DNA of 64,000 nucleotides. It comes from Algibacter luteus (lineage in GTDB: Bacteria > Bacteroidota > Bacteroidia > Flavobacteriales > Flavobacteriaceae). The notes under the pieces are model-generated. The model was not told the DNA's origin, ran no database searches, and saw nothing but the letters and a program-made list of their open reading frames with translations. Position numbers and translations under genes: made by a program. Numbering within the stretch: the first letter of the stretch is position 1; the number at the start of each line of letters is the position of its first letter. The stretch is from NCBI RefSeq assembly GCF_900141715.1, contig NZ_FQYK01000004.1, forward strand, positions 124,001 through 188,000, given 5' to 3'. Below are positions 46,873-55,484 of this stretch, in pieces.

Positions 46873-48273
46873 ATGAATTCATACGATGTAGCCATTATTG
46901 GTTCGGGTCCTGGAGGATATGTTGCAGCGATTCGTTGCGCGCAATTAGGCATGAAAACTGCCATTATAGAAAAATATGCCACACTTGGTGGTACATGTTT
47001 AAATGTAGGTTGTATTCCAAGTAAAGCGTTATTAGATTCGTCACACCACTACGAAGATGCTATTAAGCATTTTGAAGAGCATGGTATAGAGGTACCAGGC
47101 GAGGTTAAGGTAAATCTAGAAAAAATGATTGCTAGAAAACAAGCTGTTGTAGACCAAACTACAGGTGGTATTGATTTTTTAATGAAGAAGAATAGTATTG
47201 ATGTTTATCAAGGCTTAGGAAGCTTTAAAGATGCTACGCATATTACAATTTCAGGTGATAAAACGACTGAAATTGAAGCAAAAAACACAATTATTGCAAC
47301 TGGAAGTAAACCTTCAAGTTTACCATTCATAAACATTGATAAAGAGCGAATTATAACTTCTACAGAAGCTTTAAAACTTAAAGAAATTCCAAAACATTTA
47401 ATTGTAATTGGAGGAGGCGTTATTGGCTTAGAATTAGGGCAAGTTTACAAACGTTTAGGGTCAGAAGTAACTGTTGTAGAGTACATGGATAGAATTATTC
47501 CAACCATGGATGCTGGTTTATCTAAAGAACTTAATAAGGTTTTTAAGAAAGCTAAATTCTCGATGCAGGTGTCTCACAAAGTGAAATCTGTGGAGCGTAA
47601 AGGAAAAGAAGTTATAGTAAAAGCAGATAACAAAAAAGGAGAAGAAGTAGAATTTAAAGGTGATTACTGTTTAGTTTCTGTTGGTCGCCGCCCATATACG
47701 GATGGCTTGAATGCGGAAGCAGCAGGTGTGAAGCTTGATGATAGAGGTCGAGTAGAAGTAAACAATCATTTGCAAACTAGTGCATCTAATATTTATGCTA
47801 TTGGCGATGTTGTAAAAGGCGCGATGTTAGCTCATAAAGCGGAAGAAGAAGGTGTATTCGTTGCAGAGACACTTGCTGGACAGAAACCACACATAGACTA
47901 TAACTTAATTCCAGGTGTAGTTTATACTTGGCCAGAAGTTGCTGCTGTTGGAAAAACTGAAGAACAATTAAAAGAAGCTGGTGTCGATTACAAAGTTGGT
48001 TCTTTCCCAATGCGAGCTTTAGGTAGAAGTAGAGCAAGTATGGATTTAGACGGATTTGTAAAAATTCTTGCAGATAAATCTACAGATGAAATTTTGGGCG
48101 TACATATGATAGGTGCACGTGCGGCGGATATGATTGCCGAAGCTGTTGTTGCTATGGAATTCAGAGCCTCTGCTGAAGACGTTTCTAGAATGTCTCATGC
48201 GCACCCAACATTCACAGAAGCTATCAAAGAAGCAGCATTAGCAGCTACTGAGGATAGAGCTTTACATATATAG
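46873..48273 (+). CDS. lpdA: Dihydrolipoyl dehydrogenase (E3)
   Basis: 466-aa flavoprotein of 2-oxoacid dehydrogenase complexes. GSGPGGYVAAIRCAQLG is the FAD site, GGTCLNVGCIPSKALL carries the redox pair Cys42/Cys47, and VVIGGGVIGLELG-like IVIGGGVIGLELGQVY is the NAD site. The C-terminal SHAHPTFTEAIKEA contains the catalytic His-Glu. The other complex genes are not in this window. A strong terminator follows. Confidence 0.97.
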   Translation: MNSYDVAIIGSGPGGYVAAIRCAQLGMKTAIIEKYATLGGTCLNVGCIPSKALLDSSHHYEDAIKHFEEHGIEVPGEVKVNLEKMIARKQAVVDQTTGGIDFLMKKNSIDVYQGLGSFKDATHITISGDKTTEIEAKNTIIATGSKPSSLPFINIDKERIITSTEALKLKEIPKHLIVIGGGVIGLELGQVYKRLGSEVTVVEYMDRIIPTMDAGLSKELNKVFKKAKFSMQVSHKVKSVERKGKEVIVKADNKKGEEVEFKGDYCLVSVGRRPYTDGLNAEAAGVKLDDRGRVEVNNHLQTSASNIYAIGDVVKGAMLAHKAEEEGVFVAETLAGQKPHIDYNLIPGVVYTWPEVAAVGKTEEQLKEAGVDYKVGSFPMRALGRSRASMDLDGFVKILADKSTDEILGVHMIGARAADMIAEAVVAMEFRASAEDVSRMSHAHPTFTEAIKEAALAATEDRALHI

Positions 48274-48289
48274 ATTATTAAATAAAATA

Positions 48290-48328
48290 ATTAAAAAAAG
48301 GCTTACCATTTTGGTAAGCCTTTTTTTA
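48290..48328. terminator. Bidirectional terminator between lpdA and small membrane gene
   Basis: Long stem (AAAAAAAGGCTTACCA with GGTAAGCC plus T7) and a TTTT loop. The right T tract runs into the stop codon of the minus-strand gene, so it can serve both converging genes. Confidence 0.88.
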
Positions 48329-48526
48329 TTTTTTACCTCCTAAGAATCCTAATGCTAAGGCTACAATACCTAAAGCAATAGTAATATATGAGTTAGTATT
48401 ATCTTGGGCTTCTATACTTAATTCTCCAATACTTACAGCAGCTTCTGGAGCCACTAGCGTGTATATACCATAGCCTAAAAGTCCTAATCCGACTACTAAT
48501 AAAACTGTTTTAACTGATTTGTTCAT
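48326..48526 (-). CDS. Small two-helix membrane protein (DUF3185-like)
   Basis: 66-aa protein with two membrane helices (about 5-25 and 47-63) and a Pro-Glu-Ala turn. The pattern GLGLLGYGIYTL plus ALGIVALALGFLGGKK matches the DUF3185-like small membrane proteins. Role unknown. It is followed by the shared terminator. Confidence 0.72.
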   Translation of the reverse strand: MNKSVKTVLLVVGLGLLGYGIYTLVAPEAAVSIGELSIEAQDNTNSYITIALGIVALALGFLGGKK

Positions 48527-48642
48527 ACCTTATATAGTTAGTTTATTCAAACAAGATAGTTAATTTTTAAATAAACCATTTCGCCTACTACTGTTTATAA
48601 GGCTAATTAAGGATTATGATTCAAAACTGGAAACAATTATAA

Positions 48643-49425
48643 TTAAAACAGCTCATTTAGCACCTTAGCCAAACGAATTCCAGCTATTTGTAATTGCGTT
48701 CTAACTGTTTTAAAATGATGATAAGAATAACGGTATCTTAAATTTTCTTCTGGTTCTGCTGAGTCATATATTTTTCTAGTTAATTCATGCGTTTCATTTA
48801 CCCAATCAATAACTGATCCTTTTTGAATGGCTTTCACCTGTGCCTTACTTAAAACATCGGCATTTTCAGCTAATTCAACATAACTCATATCAAATTTTTC
48901 AATCATATCGGAATCCCAAACTCTATGAAGATTAGAATCCTCATAATGCCATTGTACTTTAAAATCGTTTCCGCCTCGATCTTCCTTTAAACCAATATGC
49001 ATGGGCTGATGTAAGTCGCCTATTAAATGAATTAGAAGTTTTAAATAAAACGCCTTATCGTCATCTGAAGCTTCATCATCTGAAATGATTTTTTTACAAT
49101 AATTAATTCCTGAAACTAAATCGCCTTCAGGGTTTTTCTCTGAATTCTCATAGTTTTCATCTAAAGACATATTGATGTAATGCCATGTGTAAAATTCGTT
49201 ATAACGCTTATCTGCTTTTATCTCATCAGCAAAAGTAGAAACAAACGCGAGCGATTTTCTGTTGAGCAAACGATTTATCTCACGTTTAGCTTTTCCTGAT
49301 AAATAGTCATCCGCAATTTTACCAACGACGCGGTGTCCGGTTTGTCCCCAAAAATCATCATTTGCAAAAGTTTGATATGGTAAAATATAAAGTGAAGCTA
49401 AAAGTAAAGTGTAAATAAATTTCAT
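48643..49425 (-). CDS. Secreted S1/P1-family nuclease
   Basis: 260-aa secreted zinc nuclease: signal peptide to about residue 21 (QTFAND), so that after cleavage the protein begins near DDFWGQTGHRVVG, which supplies the N-terminal Trp/His zinc ligands. LIHLIGDLHQPMHIG (Asp/His), GGNDFKVQW and NLHRVWDSDM are the remaining ligand motifs. Acts on single-stranded DNA or RNA in the periplasm or outside, giving phosphate and nucleosides. Confidence 0.92.
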   Translation of the reverse strand: MKFIYTLLLASLYILPYQTFANDDFWGQTGHRVVGKIADDYLSGKAKREINRLLNRKSLAFVSTFADEIKADKRYNEFYTWHYINMSLDENYENSEKNPEGDLVSGINYCKKIISDDEASDDDKAFYLKLLIHLIGDLHQPMHIGLKEDRGGNDFKVQWHYEDSNLHRVWDSDMIEKFDMSYVELAENADVLSKAQVKAIQKGSVIDWVNETHELTRKIYDSAEPEENLRYRYSYHHFKTVRTQLQIAGIRLAKVLNELF

Positions 49426-49596
49426 GCCGTTAATTTTTAGCTAATTTAAATATAACGGATAAAGAAATTCATAAATAATCCGGAGTTAACAAAAGTTTAA
49501 TAAAACAGTATATTTTTAATTTTTTTCAAAAACGCGTGACTAATTATAAAATGTAGTGTCTTATTCTACATAACACGTAAATAGCGCAAGCTAATT

Positions 49597-50169
49597 TTGA
49601 AAACCCTCGACAATATAAATAGTTTATCTGATGAAGATTTGGTACAAGCAATTGTTAAAACAAATGACACATTGCTTTTCGAAACGTTATATGATAGGTT
49701 CGCACGATTGGTGTACAATAAATGTTATGGTTTTGCAAAAGATGAAGATGAAGCTAAAGATTTAACACAAGATGTGTTTTTAAAACTCTTTGTAAAGTTG
49801 GCTAGTTTTAAAGGTAAATCGAAGTTTTCAACTTGGTTATATGCGTTTACATATAATCACTGTGTAAATTACGTAACCAGAAACACGGCTAAAAAATTTG
49901 AAAAGCAGTCGGTAGATTACACTGATTTAGAAAACTTATCAGAGGAGGAAGACGACAACAGTTTTCTAAGTATGAAGGTTGATAAATTAAAAGTAGCATT
50001 AGAACTCATTTCTCCGCAAGAGAAAATGATTTTATTATTAAAGTACCAAGATAATTTAAGTATTAAGGAGATTGAAAGTGCTTTAGGAATAGGAGAAAGT
50101 GCAGTTAAAATGAGAATAAAACGTGCAAAAGATAAACTTATAAGCGTTTATAACCTAAATGACAAATAA
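49597..50169 (+). CDS. ECF-like sigma factor (paralogue 1)
   Basis: 190 aa, TTG start at 49597 (no upstream ATG; conserved sequence begins directly). Region 2 has DEDEAKDLTQDVFLKLF and FSTWLYAFTYNHCVNYVTRN; region 4 has ALGIGESAVKMRIKRAKDKL. Very like the protein at 51535-52080 (about half of the residues identical by eye). The next gene overlaps by 1 bp. Upstream, TGTAG(N9)CTACA around 49553-49571 is a weak inverted repeat. Confidence 0.93.
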   Translation: MKTLDNINSLSDEDLVQAIVKTNDTLLFETLYDRFARLVYNKCYGFAKDEDEAKDLTQDVFLKLFVKLASFKGKSKFSTWLYAFTYNHCVNYVTRNTAKKFEKQSVDYTDLENLSEEEDDNSFLSMKVDKLKVALELISPQEKMILLLKYQDNLSIKEIESALGIGESAVKMRIKRAKDKLISVYNLNDK

Positions 50170-50345
50170 TGGATAATCCATTTAAACATATAAACCAGCC
50201 TATTAAGGAAGTTCCGCCAGAACTCAAGGAGAAAGTGATGAATGATATTGCCATGGCAAAACTCATCATGGACCTGGCAACGTTATTTTCTTATAATATT
50301 GGCGATGTTATTGAAACCGTTATTAAGAGTAGAAAATCAAAGTAA
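50169..50345 (+). CDS. 58-residue protein coupled to the sigma factor
   Basis: Short frame starting at the ATG that overlaps the sigma stop (TAATG). It starts MDNPFKHINQ, has VPPELKEKVMNDIAMAKLIMDLATLF, and ends with a basic tail. It looks soluble with one amphipathic helix. Coupled translation and position suggest a regulator of the sigma factor, but no motif proves it. It is too short for standard length cut-offs. Confidence 0.7.
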   Translation: MDNPFKHINQPIKEVPPELKEKVMNDIAMAKLIMDLATLFSYNIGDVIETVIKSRKSK

Positions 50346-50390
50346 ATTATATTAAACCAAACCTAAAATCCCTAAAAAAATAATTTAAAC

Positions 50391-51218
50391 ATGGAAAAAG
50401 CGACAAAATGGAAAGATATGGCCATGGAATCTCTATCAACGATGTGGCTTGAAATATCAAAAATATTTCCAAACATAATAGGAACTTTAATTGTTTTAAT
50501 TTTTGGTTGGTTAATTACCAAATTAATTGTAAAAATTATTAAGAAGGTTTTAAAGCTTGCTAATGCTAACAAATTGGATGATGCTATTAATGAAATTGAG
50601 ATTATTGAAGGCAAGAAGTTAAACTTTGATACGGTTAAAATAGTCTCAAACTTTGTAAAATGGGTCATGTATGTGATGCTTATTATTATGGCATCAGATA
50701 TTATGAACTTAACCATGATTTCTCAACAAATAAGCAATTTATTAGCTTATTTGCCACAATTATTTGCAGCGTTAGTCATATTTACTGTAGGTTTAATTTT
50801 AGCAAACCTTGTTAAGAAAGGATTGAAATCGTTGTTTGAGTCCATGGATTTATCAGGAGCAAAACTGATAAGCCAGTTTGTATTTTTTCTAATATTAATC
50901 TATGTTTCGATTACAGCCTTAAACCAAGCTGGAATTGACACCGAAATCATTACAAGTAATATAACTATGATTCTTGCGGCCTTTTTATTGGCATTCGCAT
51001 TGGCATTTGGTTTTGGGTCTCAAAAAGTAGTTGGAGATTTGATGAGAACATTTTATACAAGAAAGACCTATGAAATAGGACAAAAAATAGAATTTAATGA
51101 TATTAAAGGTGAAGTAGAGTCAATTGATGGCATTACAATAACCATATTAACAGATACAGGCAAAGTGATAGTGCCTATTAAAGATATTGTAGAGAGTCAA
51201 GTAAGATTACAGGATTAA
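50391..51218 (+). CDS. MscS-family mechanosensitive channel
   Basis: 275-aa small-conductance mechanosensitive channel. Three N-terminal membrane segments (about 21-42, 85-105 and 115-140 with further ones near 160-205) lead to the pore helix with LAAFLLAFALAFGFGSQKVVGDLMRTF. The cytosolic beta domain follows (GQKIEFNDIKGEVESIDGITITI). It protects against osmotic downshock. It lies 45 bp after the 58-aa gene, so it may belong to the sigma operon. Terminator at 51286. Confidence 0.9.
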   Translation: MEKATKWKDMAMESLSTMWLEISKIFPNIIGTLIVLIFGWLITKLIVKIIKKVLKLANANKLDDAINEIEIIEGKKLNFDTVKIVSNFVKWVMYVMLIIMASDIMNLTMISQQISNLLAYLPQLFAALVIFTVGLILANLVKKGLKSLFESMDLSGAKLISQFVFFLILIYVSITALNQAGIDTEIITSNITMILAAFLLAFALAFGFGSQKVVGDLMRTFYTRKTYEIGQKIEFNDIKGEVESIDGITITILTDTGKVIVPIKDIVESQVRLQD

Positions 51219-51285
51219 CTTTAAGTTAGGGTTAAAATTTGGTTGGTTACTTTTCTGTAAATTGAAAAGCTCTCTACATTATATC

Positions 51286-51319
51286 ATCCCTTTTCATGAA
51301 TTTGAAAAGGGATTTTTTT
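51286..51319 (+). terminator. Intrinsic terminator after MscS gene
   Basis: 11-bp perfect stem (ATCCCTTTTCA / TGAAAAGGGAT), a 6-nt loop and a T tract. Confidence 0.88.
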
Positions 51320-51534
51320 AATGAATTAAGTGAGACTTTAAGAATACAAATGGTCCACTCCGATTATAACTGCATTCAGCTTTTATATAAAAACCGTCAT
51401 TTCCTACATAAATATAAACACATTATCTATATTATTTGTATTTAGTCTAGTTTTGTAAATTATTGTTTTACAAAAATCAGAACAAAGTATCAAGCTTTAA
51501 TATTGGGATACCTTAACATTTAAACCAATTAGTT
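51320..51534. other. Intergenic region with weak promoter signals
   Basis: Within the 315-bp gap between the MscS and second sigma genes (51219-51534), this part is AT-rich with no open frame. TAGTTTTG at 51448-51455 resembles a -7 box, but the nearest TTTG lies only 9 bp upstream. I see no repeat or RNA gene. Confidence 0.5.
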
Positions 51535-52080
51535 TTGACAGATCAAGAATTAGTATCCAGAATTGTAGACCACAACGACACCGCATTATTTAGTGTATTA
51601 TATGACAGATTTTCACATAATATTTATAATAAATGCTACCATTTTGTGAAAAATGAAGATGAGGCTAAAGATTTAAGTCAAGATATTTTCTTAAAATTAT
51701 ATTTAAAATTATCGAGTTTTCAAGGAAAATCTAAATTTTCTACTTGGGTTTACTCATTTACCTATAACCATTGTGTTAACTACGTTAATAGAAATCCTAA
51801 ACGTAAATATGAAATGCGATTAACAGAAAATTTCGATATTGAAAACTACGCTGAAGATAGAGATGATTCCATGGATCACTTAGAAAGAAAAGGTAAGCGA
51901 ATTAATAATGCTTTACAAAAAATATCGGTCAATGACCGTTCTATTTTGGAGTTAAAATACAAACAAAATTTAAGCTTAAAAAATATTGAAAATACTTTGG
52001 GAATTGGTGAAAGTGCTGTTAAAATGAGAATTAAAAGAGCCAAAGAACGTTTAGCGAATTCTTATGCCATGGCAGTTTAA
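51535..52080 (+). CDS. ECF-like sigma factor (paralogue 2)
   Basis: 181 aa, TTG start at 51535 in the same position relative to conserved sequence as paralogue 1. Region 2: NEDEAKDLSQDIFLKLY and FSTWVYSFTYNHCVNYVNRN. Region 4: TLGIGESAVKMRIKRAKERL. It stands alone: no small partner gene follows and 20 bp beyond is the converging hybrid kinase gene. The linker between regions 2 and 4 differs most from paralogue 1. Confidence 0.92.
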   Translation: MTDQELVSRIVDHNDTALFSVLYDRFSHNIYNKCYHFVKNEDEAKDLSQDIFLKLYLKLSSFQGKSKFSTWVYSFTYNHCVNYVNRNPKRKYEMRLTENFDIENYAEDRDDSMDHLERKGKRINNALQKISVNDRSILELKYKQNLSLKNIENTLGIGESAVKMRIKRAKERLANSYAMAV

Positions 52081-52100
52081 TGTATTAAGTAAAAAATTAT

Positions 52101-53627
52101 CTAATCCGTTGATTTCTTTAAGTATTTCTGAATTCCTTCCAACAAGTTTTTCTTATCAAAAGGTTTTATTATAACATTGTTAATGCCGTTTTGTTTAAAG
52201 CGCTTAATGTCTTCTTTATAGGCTTGAGTTGATAAAACGATAATTGGAGTTTTTTTATATTCTTTTGAAAGATTTCTTACTGAAGCCGCTAAGTCTATGG
52301 CAGAGAAACCTTCTATTGTATTGGATAATAATATGATATCTACCTTTTTATCAATAATATTGGGAATTAACTCTTCGCCTTTATTTATAATATTCACATA
52401 AAACAGTCCTGTTGAGGCTAATGTTTTTAAAATAGTAAGCTGTATTAATTCTGAATCTTCAACTAACAGAACATTATATCTTCCCTCTAATTTCAGTAAT
52501 TGTTTATTTAACAATTCTTCCTTTTGGCTCTGGTTGTAATTTGATGTTTTAAAACTTAAATTACATATAAATTTAGAGCCTTTATCTATTTCACTTTCAA
52601 CCTTTATATTACCATCCATTTCGGTAATTAAGTATTTTACAATAGACAAACCTAAGCCAAAACCTCTGTCAATTTTCACATCCGATTCTAAGTTAGTAAA
52701 CCTATTAAAAATAGTTTCAAGATGTTCTTTATTTATGCCACAACCAGTATCTGTAATTTCAAAATGAAGATTAACCTTTTTCGCCCTTTTGTAATTAAGT
52801 GATATATCTAGTGTTATGGAGCCTTTTGTGGTATTATTTATGGCATTATTTAAAAGATTGTTTAAGATTTGTTTTAATCGATATTGATCGCCCTCAACAA
52901 ATTCAGGAATATTTTCGGCTATTTTGAAATTAAAATCAATACCCTTTTTATTTGCCATGTATTCGTACATAATTGCAACTTCATTCAGCAATTCTTTTAA
53001 ATTAAATACTTTATCAACTAAAATTAACTTTCCCGATTCTATTTTTGAAATATCAAGTATATCTTCAATTCTGTTTTTTAAATCTTTGTTAGCCGATTGA
53101 ATAATATTGATGTAGTTTTTTTGCTCAGTTGATAAATCACTATTATTTAATAAATCGCTAAATATTATAGACGCCGTAATTGGGTTTCTAAGTTGATGGC
53201 TAAAATTGGCAATAAAATTATTTTTAAATGTCTCTTTTTCTTGTAAGTATTCATTTTTAAGAACAAGAATTTGAGAGTTTATAATGGATTCGTTTCTAGT
53301 TTGTGCGGTAAGTTGATAGTTATTGTAATGTTTGGTTAAATTCTCAATAATTAAAAGATTTTCTTGATTATTTTGAGGTCTAAAAGTAAGGTCGACAACA
53401 TAAGGTTTACCATTAAACTCTAGGTTAATACAAGTAAACTCGAAACATTCATTTTTTATTAAAATCAAGTTGTTTAAAATCTCAAAGAAAGGATGAGTGT
53501 CTTGTATTTTATCGTTTACTTTTATGGGAAAAATAGGATTGTCTACTTCTAAAACACATCCAGAATCATCAACTAAAATATATTGAAAATTGTTTGTATG
53601 ATATTTTTCTAAATAGGGTTTTAGCAT
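52101..53627 (-). CDS. Hybrid histidine kinase with a degenerate receiver
   Basis: 508 aa, last gene of the GTPase operon, with no membrane segment. An N-terminal PAS-like region (about 10-95) precedes a coiled linker and HisKA with FSHQLRNP, phospho-acceptor His144. The ATPase domain has NNLLNNAINNTTKG and GFGLGLSIVKYL. The receiver at 393-508 keeps VEDSE, the Ser of VLST and the Lys of IIKPF, but its phospho-acceptor Asp is replaced by Ser435 (IILLSNTIEG). It may therefore sense or bind rather than accept phosphate. Possible output through the GTPase encoded 5 bp upstream is inference. Confidence 0.88.
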   Translation of the reverse strand: MLKPYLEKYHTNNFQYILVDDSGCVLEVDNPIFPIKVNDKIQDTHPFFEILNNLILIKNECFEFTCINLEFNGKPYVVDLTFRPQNNQENLLIIENLTKHYNNYQLTAQTRNESIINSQILVLKNEYLQEKETFKNNFIANFSHQLRNPITASIIFSDLLNNSDLSTEQKNYINIIQSANKDLKNRIEDILDISKIESGKLILVDKVFNLKELLNEVAIMYEYMANKKGIDFNFKIAENIPEFVEGDQYRLKQILNNLLNNAINNTTKGSITLDISLNYKRAKKVNLHFEITDTGCGINKEHLETIFNRFTNLESDVKIDRGFGLGLSIVKYLITEMDGNIKVESEIDKGSKFICNLSFKTSNYNQSQKEELLNKQLLKLEGRYNVLLVEDSELIQLTILKTLASTGLFYVNIINKGEELIPNIIDKKVDIILLSNTIEGFSAIDLAASVRNLSKEYKKTPIIVLSTQAYKEDIKRFKQNGINNVIIKPFDKKNLLEGIQKYLKKSTD

Positions 53628-53632
53628 CTATT

Positions 53633-54121
53633 TCAAATTAAGTCTTCAGCAAGTTTAGAGAATAGTTTTTCAACTTTACTTCCTGTTTTTGCACTTACAA
53701 AATAATCAACATGGGGTTCAAAAATGGTTTGGTGTTCTTTTAAATAAATTTTATTTACTAAATCCATTTTGTTCCCAACTACTTTTACGGGGATTTTAGG
53801 ATAATTTTCTTTTAAAAAGGACAGTTCAGAATTAAGATCTTGGAAGGTAACAGGTCTTGATAAATCAAAAACATAAATAAATCCGTTAGTACCTAATAAA
53901 TAAGACGGTCTCGTTTTTTTTATATCGTCTTGTCCTTCTAAATCCCAGATTATTAATGAAATTTGTTCTCCTTCGGGAATAGTTATGGTTTTTTTAGAAA
54001 TATGAACACCAATGGTTACTTTGTAATCTTCAGAAAAAGTATTTTCAACAAAGCGCCTTATTAATGAGGTTTTTCCAACTCCAAAATGACCTATTAACAC
54101 AATTTTTTTAGATACTGTCAT
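53633..54121 (-). CDS. Ras/Rab-like small GTPase
   Basis: 162-aa P-loop GTPase of the Ras superfamily, unusual in bacteria outside the Rup/MglA groups. All G motifs are readable: G1 GHFGVGKT (11-18), G2 Thr36 in KVTIGVHIS, G3 WDLEGQ with Asp60, Gly63 and Gln64, G4 NKMD (117-120) and G5 SAK (143-145). Gln64 is in the position of the Ras catalytic Gln, so intrinsic hydrolysis should be possible. No prenylation or membrane motif. Its start overlaps the end of the upstream gene by 14 bp, which suggests coupled production with the 273-aa protein. Confidence 0.9.
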   Translation of the reverse strand: MTVSKKIVLIGHFGVGKTSLIRRFVENTFSEDYKVTIGVHISKKTITIPEGEQISLIIWDLEGQDDIKKTRPSYLLGTNGFIYVFDLSRPVTFQDLNSELSFLKENYPKIPVKVVGNKMDLVNKIYLKEHQTIFEPHVDYFVSAKTGSKVEKLFSKLAEDLI

Positions 54122-54929
54122 TTTTAAAGAAATCTTCTATTTTTTTAGATAATAGCGATTTGTTTTTTAAGTGTTTTACTATTTTTTCCTTGTCGGCAAA
54201 TTCAAATAATTTGTCTTCTAGTTGGTCCTTAAATATAACATTGTAAGCACCTGAAACTACAACGGCAATATAGAAGGAAGAAAAATTTTGAATATGAATA
54301 TGGTAAAGGTCGTATTCAATATATTGTAAATTTTGACTCTCTTTTTTAAAGGCATCTTCAACAAAGCTTTTAATAGCTGTAAGCATACCAGCCACCATAT
54401 CTTCATCTGCCATTTTGTTTTTTGAATATTCAGCTAATAGAAGTCCAGAGCCTTTTTCAATAATAATTATTTGTTCAATTTTGGCATTGGTTTGTTCTTG
54501 AAGAATTAATTCTGATTCGTTAATGCCCGAAGCTTTAGATTTCGCTCTTCTAAAAAATCGTTTAAACGAGAAGGTTTTGTTAACTTGATTATTTATCCTT
54601 TCTGATAATAATTTCATTTCATGCTGCACGTAACGCTTTATCATTTTACCTAAAATTGGATAAAGAGCTTCAACAACCGCATCTTGGGAATTTTTAATTT
54701 CTGTTTTTAATGCTTCAGTTATAGTAGGCCCGAGCGTTTCAGGTATTTCTTTTACAAACTCATTTAACTTGGTTTCAATTATAGGGTCTACTTTAACAGA
54801 TAAGTTTTCTTTTTTGTTGACGGTGTTCTCAAGAATTTTGATTTTTTTTTCAATTGCAGACACAAACTCTCGCTCGTCGGTGAGCAAGATATCTTTAATT
54901 ATATTTAATTTTTCATCTTGATTCATCAA
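54108..54929 (-). CDS. GTPase-operon protein with roadblock/longin-like C-terminal domain
   Basis: 273 aa. Residues 1-125 are helical, with LNIIKDILLTDEREF, TLGPTITEALKTEIKNSQDAVVEALYP and a helical pair containing QHEMKLLSERI. A basic linker (SFKRFFRRAK) precedes a domain at about 148-250: KIEQIIIIEKGSGLLLAEYS, MVAGMLTAIKSFVEDAF and YHIHIQNFSSFYIAVVVSGAYN. The beta-beta-alpha-beta-beta order resembles roadblock/LC7 or longin folds that bind Ras-like GTPases (MglB, for example); this is a visual judgement. Terminates inside the GTPase gene. Confidence 0.75.
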   Translation of the reverse strand: MMNQDEKLNIIKDILLTDEREFVSAIEKKIKILENTVNKKENLSVKVDPIIETKLNEFVKEIPETLGPTITEALKTEIKNSQDAVVEALYPILGKMIKRYVQHEMKLLSERINNQVNKTFSFKRFFRRAKSKASGINESELILQEQTNAKIEQIIIIEKGSGLLLAEYSKNKMADEDMVAGMLTAIKSFVEDAFKKESQNLQYIEYDLYHIHIQNFSSFYIAVVVSGAYNVIFKDQLEDKLFEFADKEKIVKHLKNKSLLSKKIEDFFKNDSI

Positions 54930-54940
54930 CGCGAATAAGT

Positions 54941-55303
54941 TTATTCAGCTATTTTTTCTCCCAATTTTATAAAAAGCTCGCTTAATAGTTTTCTATCGGT
55001 CTTTTTATTGTCCATTTTAGAAAGTTTGTCGCTTATTGACTTTTCAAGATCGGTAATTCTAATATTGATGTCTGTACTTAACGAATCAATATTTTGTAAC
55101 AATTCAGACTCAACTGTACTAATTAAATCTTGAAGTTCTTCTCTTTTACTTAAAATATCAGCTTTTAGAGTTTCGAATTCTTGATTGTATTCTTGAATAT
55201 TTTCCCCAAAAATAAGTTCTTTTATAGCGTCAATTTTTGAATTATTGTTTTGAGGTTTGTCGTTTAAATTTTTAACGCTTTCTTCTATTGCTTGTTTTTT
55301 CAT
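54941..55303 (-). CDS. Small coiled-coil protein of the GTPase operon
   Basis: 120 aa, the first gene of the operon. It has a long predicted helix (about 30-110) with heptad-like spacing, for example QEFETLKADILSKREELQDLISTVESELLQNIDSL then IRITDLEKSISDKL. It ends LGEKIAE. No membrane helix or known motif. It stands 11 bp upstream of the 273-aa gene, so it is part of the same transcript; it may tether or oligomerise the GTPase partner, which is a guess. Confidence 0.75.
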   Translation of the reverse strand: MKKQAIEESVKNLNDKPQNNNSKIDAIKELIFGENIQEYNQEFETLKADILSKREELQDLISTVESELLQNIDSLSTDINIRITDLEKSISDKLSKMDNKKTDRKLLSELFIKLGEKIAE

Positions 55304-55484
55304 TATCAGCTTGTTTAGTGAAACTAATACACAAAAGTAGAATAAAATAAGCGATAATAGCTAATTAGGTGTTTATTTTGTACTATTTTATATATGATTT
55401 AATGATTTTTATGGACGAAATGGGGGTGTAATTCCTTAAATCAAGCAAACAAATATTAGACTTTATTTAGTTTGATAAAAGGTT

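Noticed and set aside
49553-49571. TGTAG / CTACA inverted repeat upstream of sigma paralogue 1 as an operator
   Set aside because: Five-base arms with a 9-nt gap in AT-rich DNA are likely by chance, and the second sigma gene has no similar site.
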